In this document: positions 7,930-14,905 of the stretch, in pieces
Numbering within the stretch: the first letter of the stretch is position 1
How the letters are laid out: each line of letters starts with the position of its first letter
Translations under genes and position numbers: made by a program
Notes under the pieces: generated by a model
What the model saw: only the letters and a program-made list of their open reading frames with translations
What the model was told of the DNA's origin: nothing
Databases searched by the model: none
Assembly (NCBI GenBank): GCA_002751075.1
Contig: NAOQ01000087.1
Coordinates: 61,227 to 76,131, forward strand
Reading direction: 5' to 3'
DNA: 14,905 bases
From: Ichthyophonus hoferi
Taxonomy: Eukaryota; Opisthokonta; Ichthyosporea; Ichthyophonida; Ichthyophonidae

Positions 7930-10900
7930 ATGGCTACTGAACTGAGGAACCGCCATATTGGATTGGTTGAAGAGGTACCCATCGCTACAGCTATAGTTAC
8001 AGGGGCTAATACTGGCATTGGAAAGGAAACCGCGATTGGGGTATGTTTGTGTTTGTGTATGTTAATTGGAAAATAAAGGGGGAGAGAAAAAGAAGGTGAT
8101 AGAAAGTGAGGCATAAAATATAATAAGTAGAAAGGGTATGGGAAAGATAATATTAAATTAGAAATAGAATAATATAGGGGTGAGTAAAGGTAAGTACAAC
8201 AAATTCATGGCCCCAATATTAATTTAAGCACAATCATTTGATTGGAGTAAAATATGAATAAAACCATGGTAGTAATTAGAACTGGTGATTTGGCGGCTTT
8301 TTCCACCTCTGTACACTTTTTCAAAATGTTGTTTTTATTTCTAGTATTTTCTATACCCATTAACAGCGTATGCTGCTATTTATTAAAATTCTAAACATAG
8401 CTTTGAATTCAATTATATAAAACTAATGGTTTATTGCATGAAAATAACCCAAACTATGTCTCATACTAACTTTTATTTCTAAATTCCCATTGAAAGCTAG
8501 CCATATTAAAATAAAAAAATATATATTGACCAATTCATGGGTGCAGTTAGCAGCCTGTGGAAAGTACGATCTAGTGATACTAGCCTGTAGATCTAAAGAG
8601 AAGACTGAGCAGGCCATCCAAGATATCATTAAGAGATGTACGTTAATATGACCTTATATAGTTATATATGGTTATCGGTGGTTGGTCACGGGTATGAGTG
8701 GTATGTTTGTTATGCATAGGTCAATATGTGATGTGAATAGGGCTAGCATTTGTACTGGGTTAGATATAATGTGGGGTATAATTGGCGGGAAATCACACAT
8801 TCCTAGCTGCCGAGATACCCCAGTCACTATCCACAATCCATACATTCATATTATCCTATTTTTTTAGCTAAATTACACGCCATGATTATGCCCTTATATT
8901 GGTGATTAATGGTTGCTATGGGATGCACTGTGTGACCTCTTTCCTCCTTTGCTCTTTCCCCCTTTGCTCTCTCCTCCCTTATAGTACCCTCGGATTGCAA
9001 GACTCGCTTGGAGTATGTTCATCTTGACCTAAGCTCTCTAGAGGCGACCAGAGAGTGTGCAGTGGCCCTTACCACTAGAAGTCCTCCTATTGCCATCAAG
9101 GCATTGGTATGCACTCTAATATGTTTAAAATTTTAATGTATTCATATTATGAGGTCGGCCAATGTGTTACTGTAGGGATGGTAGCTGTGAGTGTGGGCCT
9201 GGTATAGGGTCGTTGTCATATTAATGGTATTATAGATAGGTTACCGGCATACTCCCATTGATAATTTGCATATATACATTAATGTAGTTATTTATATAGA
9301 CATACATACATACATACATACATACATACATCAACCAAGCCAATATTTTTCCTTCCCTAACCTGCTCCTGTATTTTACCTATCCATTACACTTAACCAGG
9401 TAAATAACGCTGGTCTTGGAACATTGGATTACACAGCGACCACGAAAGATGGGCTGGAACTATGTTTTGGGGTTAACTTCGTAGGGCCTTTCCTCTTCAC
9501 TAACCTTTTGTTGCCTAATATCAAGGCATCCGCCCCCTCCCGTATAGTTAACCTGGCCTCAGTTATGCATCGGTATGTATGTTAGTCTACTCTCTGTCTG
9601 TAATACATATATATACGGCATATTATTGCTCATTATACTTTAATTTTATATTTTTTGAATACTAAATAACCATTAATGGAATCCTTATATATATATATTT
9701 TTCCTGTCTTTGGTATATGATTGGAAGATATATGTACCCTAGTGTAGATAAATATATGCATGACTATTATTCAATAAGGGATAAAAAGAATGAAATATTT
9801 ATGGCATTTTGATATACGGATTTGATATATTTTTACCGTTAATAACACTCTTGGCTGACATTATAATAAGGATCTTGGTATATTCTAATGATTATCTGTG
9901 TATGTTTGTCTATATATGAAGGCGGGGGTCGCCCAAACTGGTTTCCTATGAGAAAGGACTCTATAAGCATACCCGAGGATCCTATCCTAACTCTAAGATG
10001 GCCATGGTACGTAAGAGTGTAGCGGTATATATATATATTAGTCACTACTGTACATATATATACATGTCTGTGTATCAACAAAAAATGAAAAATAAATGGA
10101 AAAAGCTGGTAGACATACTTACATACTTATATGTGAATCAGCCTCTCTCCAACCACTTTTCCTTTTTTTATCCTTACATTCATATTTATTATAATCCACT
10201 TTTGTATGTTGTTCTATTTGCTTGGCATATCAAAGCATTACATATACCGTGATATGATTATTACATAAATCGTACGATAAATAGATTGATAGATCGATAG
10301 ATAGCTATTGGAGGAAAGGAAAACAATAAAAATAAGATTATAAGTAGACAAATAGCAAAGGGTGAGCATTGATTTGTGAAGAATAGAGGGAGAAAATGAT
10401 TGGAGAGCAATAGCGTGTTTATATATGTAGATGGTTATAATGGTTGGTGCACATTCAAATGTTTCATATTGAATGATCCAATGATGTAGCATTAGAGCCT
10501 GGTCTAATGATTTTTATTCAATCAGGTTCTGTTTACGACTCAGCTAGATAAGATGTTGAAAGGAACAGGAGTGGAGGTAGGAGGAAAAACAGGCCTATGC
10601 ACCTATACCTATTTGTATACATAAATATATATGGTGTATATGAAAGTGTATATAGATGCGTATATGAAATATGTTATATTATAATCACCCAATGGATATT
10701 GTATATTTTTGTTATATATTATAACTGACCTATCAATACCCTTCATGTAGCCTTATAACCCTTATAATGTTTTCAAAAAAATTACGATGTAGATCCTCTA
10801 ATGCTATTGGCTCTCAGGTGCATGCGGTTAATCCTGGTGCAGTCAATAGTGACATCTGGCGAGCACTCCCCTGGTACATCTTGATGATTGCGAAGTTTAT

Positions 10901-12463
10901 TTTTGCTATATTATTCCTTAACACTAAACAGGTACGATCTATACTACATTTATATTGTATAGTACCACTCGCTATTGTGCAAGATATTGTATATTATATA
11001 AGATACGTATATACGTTTCAAATATATAATCCGGGTTACAATATTACCTAATTATTTATTTGAATTGGAGTTAATAATTTTCTATCCACTTTGTATTTCA
11101 CCAATAATAATAGACTTATTTAACTACCTACTAATCATTATCAATCTTTTGGGCTTTAAGACATTACCTCTATTTAGACACAATCTCTTCTCACTGTTCC
11201 TTTTATTTGCCACTCTTTATTATTATCTTCTTAGGGCCTGTTATTGCCCTTGTTGTTATAATACTGATTATCATGTAACACGTCATCTTTATCTTTAACA
11301 ATAACTGGCAATAAATATTTTACCGTTGGCTAATCGTATACAATCAATATCTTTCTTATCTTTCCATATATGTATTCTTTGTTTATCTACTCAATCTTAT
11401 TATATCTCTATCCCTCTATCCATATCTCCTTATATCTCTACTAATCATTATCCTGTAAATATAATCTTTTATAGGGTGCAGCCACTAGCATCCATGCGGC
11501 TACAGCTGATGGGATTGGTAGTAACAAGTATTGGACCCCTTACTGGATACCTATAATATCTCTTGCTTCATACTTCGACACACTAAGTATATATCTCCCT
11601 CTCCCTACTTATATATATCTAAGTGCTATTACGTAATGACCTACATTTATATTACCAACCCATGCCTATATAAGGCTAATCTAATGGTAACCGGTGCTAT
11701 AAACCTGAATCTCTTTCTCTAAGACCGACTAGATCTAATCATTATTGTGTATATGTAACATTATATTGGTTGAATTGAATTATATTACTAGTCTATGTTG
11801 TATAGGCCAAGTGGATGACATTATAACATACTGTACTCTATTATATACAAAGCTACAACCTCCTATGTATACATATACTATGAATACATTATTTTTTATG
11901 ACGTGTTCATATGTTTGACACTCATGTTTATATGTATAAAGTTGTACCAACATTAGGTCAAATCCCTGTAAACTATTAAAAAAGTCACAGTCGACGTTAT
12001 TCCTGAGATATTATACCTATATCATCTTGGGGCCTATTTGTTATTAACTTGTATATAAATATATATGTAGTATTTTATTTTTATGAGAGTAGTGAATAGT
12101 GTATTATTGCAATCAATGAATTTATATTATTAATCTATTATTTAGCCACTAATATAGCTGATGGCAATGTAATCCTCGGTTTATTTTTTGCACATATATG
12201 ATATTATAGCATATTACTCTTGTTGTTTGGCATGGAAAGCAAACTAGTTTGTTATAGTATTGTTTCGATAGTAATTACAGAGGAATGACCCGAATAAATA
12301 TGAATATGACTGAGCTTAAAGCATGTAAATAATACTATTGAACCACTACCCCACAGGTCTATTTGTAGGCTACAACGAGATAGAACCTAAACCAGCTGCC
12401 AGAGACCCTGTATTAGCACAGGGATTATTTGACTTGTGTGCCAAGACTGTAAAGCTAGAGTGA
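7930..12463 (+). CDS. Short-chain dehydrogenase/reductase, retinol dehydrogenase 11-14-like
   Basis: Nine exons: 7930-8040, 8547-8637, 8985-9106, 9400-9572, 9922-10006, 10526-10576, 10818-10931, 11475-11517, 12357-12463; 298 residues. All introns are GT..AG with matching phases (0,1,0,2,0,0,0,1). Seen in order: cofactor motif TGANTGIG (24-31), LACR (49-52; an Arg here usually favours NADP), HLDLSS (80-85), NNAG (110-113), N134, S162 in NLASVMH, YPNSK (Y187, K191) and VNPG (215-218). The full N-S-Y-K tetrad implies an active NAD(P)-dependent alcohol/carbonyl oxidoreductase; retinoids or other lipophilic aldehydes are the family's usual substrates. Unlike RDH11-13, there is no N-terminal membrane helix: the Rossmann fold begins at about residue 18. 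A hydrophobic stretch at 230-245 (WYILMIAKFIFAILFL), where relatives have an aromatic patch, may bind membrane. The start is the ATG at 7930 (AAGATGG context), with an in-frame TAA at 7915. Family and exon chain are firm, substrate is inferred. Exon 8 has a second donor three bases on. Confidence 0.92.
8041..8546 (+). other. Intron 1 of the dehydrogenase gene
   Basis: GTATGT...TGCAG, 506 bases, phase 0, falling directly after the TGANTGIGKETAIG segment. No further exon or repeat is evident; open frames on the minus strand here are antisense noise. Confidence 0.85.
8939..8980. repeat. Pyrimidine tract with 15-base tandem duplication
   Basis: CCTTTGCTCT occurs at 8946-8955 and 8961-8970 within an almost pure pyrimidine run. 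It forms the polypyrimidine tract of the acceptor before exon 3 of the dehydrogenase gene. Confidence 0.6.
9301..9330. repeat. (CATA)7 microsatellite in intron 3
   Basis: Thirty bases of perfect CATA repeat within the 293-base third intron of the dehydrogenase gene. It is likely length-polymorphic. Confidence 0.9.
10007..10525 (+). other. Intron 5 of the dehydrogenase gene
   Basis: GTACGT...AATCAG, 519 bases, phase 0, lying between the YPNSKMAM and VLFTTQL segments. It contains a degenerate GATA-type run around 10281-10305. No extra exon is seen. Confidence 0.85.
10932..11474 (+). other. Intron 7 of the dehydrogenase gene
   Basis: GTACGA...TTTATAG, 543 bases, phase 0, between the hydrophobic exon and the GAATSIHAA segment. 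The frame continues open for 40 codons into the intron, but the family alignment clearly resumes at 11475. Confidence 0.85.
11518..12356 (+). other. Intron 8 of the dehydrogenase gene
   Basis: It starts GTAGTA and ends CCCCACAG, is 839 bases long and phase 1. An alternative donor (GTAACA at 11521) keeps the frame. Without splicing, the frame stays open to a TAA at 11634. No extra exon is found inside. Confidence 0.75.
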
Positions 12464-12575
12464 TACTAGAAAGGAATGTATAACTGTATTACCACCATAT
12501 ACCTATACGGTATTTGCATAGGGAATATCACTTATAGACCTGTGGTTTATCAATCATATTAAGCATAGTCTTGTT

Positions 12576-12581
12576 AATAAA
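12576..12581 (+). promoter_or_regulatory. Probable poly(A) signal of the dehydrogenase gene
   Basis: AATAAA lies 113 bases after the stop codon, a typical 3' UTR distance. Confidence 0.45.
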
Positions 12582-12611
12582 TTTGCTATTAATGCCTAGT
12601 AAATCATCAGC

Positions 12612-12712
12612 TTCGCTTTCGATTGGTGGCTAGTTGGTGACCAATCATTTGTTTTTATTCTGATATTATGAGGTTATTGGTCAATATTGTAATTCATGGC
12701 ACCAATGATTGG
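12612..12712. repeat. ATTGG/CCAAT cluster B, related to cluster A
   Basis: It shares with cluster A, in the same order, the words TTCGCT (12612), TTATTGGTCA (12674) and CCAATGAT (12702). The overall span from first to last word is 90 bases here and 87 in cluster A. It may be a dispersed short repeat or a pair of similar regulatory modules. Confidence 0.5.
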
Positions 12713-13326
12713 TCGCCTTTTCATTTTCGTTTTTGAGATTTTTAATTTTTGAAGTCTCTTTGATGATTGAATATTATCTACAAATCAACCGATCCCTAAT
12801 ATACGGTTATATAAAAATATACAGTAAATATATTTACTTATAAGCAATTCCTAGTCCTTTTTAAACCCCAGGAGAAAAATGCGATTATTTTATAAATATA
12901 CAGAACATTTGACATTAGTATTTATATCATATTAATATCTGGCATTGTTTTATTGTTATGACACTGTAGGCAATAATATAATATATACCCACTACCAGCC
13001 ATCGTAGATGTCTTCTCCTTAACAAGAAACCCGACAAACATAGTTAGGGTTACCAGCCCGTGAATAAAAAGAAGAAAAAAAATAGGCCCTGTATGCATTT
13101 TATGTTTATGTTGTAATTTATCAATATCATTACCCAATTATATAATTCAGTTTAAAATGAATGTTATTAATCCATTGGTGTACTATATTTTAGAACAAAA
13201 CAAACTATGATATGCCCATACAAATATTACATATTATAATCTAAGGCTTACAATGGTGGTAAAAGCTATATTTGGTGTGGAACTACCAATAACCCTTTGG
13301 CAATAAATAAATGCTTCAATTATTCT

Positions 13327-13343
13327 TATATATATATATATAT
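13327..13343. repeat. (TA)n tract
   Basis: Seventeen bases of uninterrupted TA alternation in non-coding sequence. Confidence 0.85.
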
Positions 13344-13878
13344 TATTCTAACAGATAATATTTGGCAAATACACCGTATAAGGTTGATTAGGTCAAAAAA
13401 TTGTGTTTGAATTCGAAAAAGTAATAGATACATAGTTTTTAAATGTGTAATTCATCAGTGAATGGTAATTGTAAAAGAACAAACAAACAGTAACTTCCAA
13501 TTCAATATGAATTCCTGGATGTAAGATTAAAGCTTCGATACTGCAATTATCAATTACTTTATTTGAAATGTGTCTTCAGTCCCATTATAGACATACTGTT
13601 ACAAGACATAACAACATAATCTAATCCAACACAAGTGTTACTAAAAAGGCATAAGAATATAACTGATTATAGTTCATTATAACATGTTCCTAACTGTATA
13701 AAGGTATATATATGTTTACTAAACCATTCATATTACATAATGAGTATTTTTAGTAGTTACATCTGGTATTGGTCTAAATAGGAGACAGGAAGTTCAGTAA
13801 GATGTCTCCAATAAATGATTAATATTATAAAGAGGGTCATCTCATCGCCTTAGTTGTACATATTCTCAAACTACACAC

Positions 13879-13896
13879 ATATATATATATATATAT
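13879..13896. repeat. (AT)9 tract
   Basis: Eighteen bases of AT alternation after a short CA run (CACACATATAT). Confidence 0.85.
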
Positions 13897-14103
13897 GGGT
13901 TTGCAAAAGGATAGAAGTAAATACAAAAGGTCACAACGGAACAACCAAATCACACAACAAACACAGTATTTTATCTAGGTTTAGGACTAACTAATTATTA
14001 TTGCATTTAAGCAAGACGCTATATAATTTTTAGACTTTTAAATTGTATTAATAAAATAGTAGAGTATATTGTTGAAACGAATATTATGGAGAATATTATT
14101 CCA

Positions 14104-14178
14104 TTAAAAGTCTGCCCTCTTATCTCTTGAACTCAAGCGGCCTCTTTGTTGTGTCTTTTTGGAGGATGCATGAGGCCT
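14104..14178 (-). CDS. Possible terminal exon of a minus-strand gene
   Basis: On the minus strand the acceptor AACATGCAG precedes 24 codons and a stop (TAA, complement of 14104-14106). They read RPHASSKKTQQRGRLSSRDK then RADF: a basic, hydrophilic tail. GC is higher than in the flanks. A phase-0 link exists to a candidate exon at 14668-14707. No domain is recognised. A shift of the acceptor by two or four bases would give other short tails, so frame and reality are both uncertain. Confidence 0.25.
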   Translation of the reverse strand, partial: RPHASSKKTQQRGRLSSRDKRADF

Positions 14179-14198
14179 CTGCATGTTTATATACAAGG

Positions 14199-14212
14199 TA
14201 GATAGATAGATA
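14199..14212. repeat. Short (GATA)n tract
   Basis: TAGATAGATAGATA, a short tetranucleotide repeat next to the possible minus-strand exon. Confidence 0.7.
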
Positions 14213-14667
14213 TGTGTTAGGCTGGTATGAGGGTAAATATGAGTAAGAATAGAAGAGAAAGGTGAATAGATATATATAGATATCAAGTTGGAAAGGTTGA
14301 TACTTCACATATGTAACATTATACATTTTATAATAAACATAATACAATATAGACTACAAAGTACATAATACACATCATACATCATATCTCTACAAAAATA
14401 AAACGTTCTGTCCTAGCCCTATAACACAAACTATAATAAAGTGAAAGATAATAACGTTTTTGAAAGAAAATAGACAAATGCATATAACATTAAATTGGTG
14501 GACTGAACACACAAAACGGAATCTAACCAGATAAATGAAAAACAATATCTCATATGATGTAAGGCTATAATTGCTAAATAGAATTAAGCAAGAGCACGCG
14601 TTGGTTATAATAAAATAGACCAAGATCATAGCTAGATGGTAGATGGTATAGAGTAGAGAGATCCTAC

Positions 14668-14707
14668 GTTCCGTCCATAGTGGGGGCGAGAATTGTTCAC
14701 ATTGTTA
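14668..14707 (-). CDS. Possible internal exon of a minus-strand gene
   Basis: On the minus strand GTGACTGTAG precedes T plus 13 codons (NNVNNSRPHYGRN), followed by the donor GTAGGA. The stretch (with GTGGGGGCGAG on the plus strand) is much richer in GC than its surroundings. Its exit phase 0 matches the acceptor at 14179-14180. It is too short to assign, and the gene, if real, starts beyond the window. Confidence 0.2.
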
Positions 14708-14796
14708 CTACAGTCACTAAGGTTAAATATCCTTCGAATCACGTTATTATTCTGTTACATGGCATGGTCACATTAGCATTAAGAAGCCCAAATTGG

Positions 14797-14905
14797 TATA
14801 GAATATAGGGTATATAACATAGAGTATAGAGTATAGAATATAGAATATAGGGTATAGGGTATAGGGTATAGGGTATAGGGTATAGGGTATAGAGTATAGA
14901 GTATA
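14797..14905 (+). repeat. TATAGGG-type heptamer tandem array, running off the right edge
   Basis: A seven-base register holds from 14797 to the window end. Six perfect TATAGGG units (14846-14887) are flanked by TATAGAA (14832-14845) and by TATAGAG on both sides (14825-14831, 14888-14901). Two degenerate units cover 14811-14824. The unit resembles telomere repeats (TTAGGG, TTTAGGG) with an A inserted or substituted, with the G-rich strand pointing right. The variant units at the edges favour an interstitial minisatellite. Confidence 0.9.

Larger units (their letters stand above)
12464..12721 (+). other. 3' flank of the dehydrogenase gene, with ATTGG/CCAAT cluster B
   Basis: The stretch after the TGA at 12461-12463 contains AATAAA at 12576. 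It then holds five ATTGG/CCAAT boxes at 12622, 12641, 12676, 12702 and 12708. The cluster lies past the likely poly(A) site, so it is more likely intergenic than 3' UTR. Confidence 0.5.
12722..14103. other. AT-rich non-coding stretch
   Basis: No gene I can support. It contains an open frame on the minus strand (12922-13137) with one hydrophobic segment, TA runs at 13327-13343 and 13879-13896, and a 7-base-pair hairpin GGAGACA/TGTCTCC (13781-13787 and 13803-13809). It is probably intergenic between the dehydrogenase gene and a possible minus-strand gene to the right. Confidence 0.5.

Noticed and set aside
7881-8114. Minus-strand open frame over dehydrogenase exon 1
   Set aside because: It is antisense to a conserved TGANTGIG coding exon.
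9839-10492. Several 80-codon open frames around dehydrogenase introns 4 and 5
   Set aside because: They cross exon 5 in wrong frames or lie in introns. Composition is that of AT repeats.
10767-10817. Upstream extension of dehydrogenase exon 7 in the same frame (MFSKKLRCRSS...)
   Set aside because: The frame is open by chance. Family alignment joins GTGVE directly to VHAVNPG through good GT and AG sites.
11940-12000. tRNA-like B-box word (GGTCAAATCCC)
   Set aside because: There is no matching A-box, no cloverleaf stems and no Pol III terminator at the right distance.
14390-14629. Minus-strand 79-codon open frame
   Set aside because: It is Phe/Ile/Cys-rich noise in AT-rich DNA, with no motif or splice signals.
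1-14905. CRISPR array, retroelement, Polinton or other virus-like element
   Set aside because: No regularly spaced palindromic repeats, no long terminal repeats and no polymerase, integrase or capsid-like frames were seen on either strand.

Overview
This is an AT-rich nuclear eukaryotic window, roughly 70% A+T by eye. It holds two clearly supported protein-coding genes on the + strand, both split by spliceosomal introns of about 240-900 bases with GT..AG borders, pyrimidine tracts and donors mostly of the GTATGT / GTACGT / GTAGGT type. Nothing bacterial, viral or retroelement-like is recognisable. The gene families (an F-box/leucine-rich-repeat protein and a retinol-dehydrogenase-like short-chain dehydrogenase) and the compact layout would suit an early-branching animal such as a sponge, placozoan or cnidarian. 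The sequence alone does not fix the lineage, and other compact eukaryotes remain possible.

Layout. Bases 1-2729 are AT-rich and have no gene I can support. They contain an AT microsatellite, a cluster of ATTGG/CCAAT boxes (1234-1367) and a small island near 1619-1796 that is open on both strands. Bases 2730-4848 hold an F-box/LRR gene: a 37-base first coding exon, an intron, then one large exon. A strong donor near the end of the large exon, and two short downstream exons whose phases match (5677-5791, 6466-6590), suggest the protein may instead end at 6590. Bases 6591-7929 are AT-rich and CCAAT-rich and lie upstream of the second gene. Bases 7930-12463 hold a nine-exon short-chain dehydrogenase/reductase gene. 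It encodes 298 residues with all the cofactor and catalytic motifs of the RDH11-14 group, but no N-terminal membrane anchor. After its poly(A) signal (12576) comes a second ATTGG/CCAAT cluster, related in word order to the first. Bases 12720-14100 are AT-rich with no gene I can support. Bases 14104-14707 may hold the last two exons of a minus-strand gene entering from the right. The window ends in a (TATAGGG)n-type heptamer array that continues past the edge.

The two main genes have no evident joint pathway. The first looks like a substrate adaptor of an SCF ubiquitin ligase; the second looks like an NAD(P)-dependent carbonyl/retinoid oxidoreductase. The most useful points for a second look are the hidden exons at both ends of the F-box gene, the tandem splice sites in both genes, the related CCAAT clusters, and the telomere-like heptamer array.
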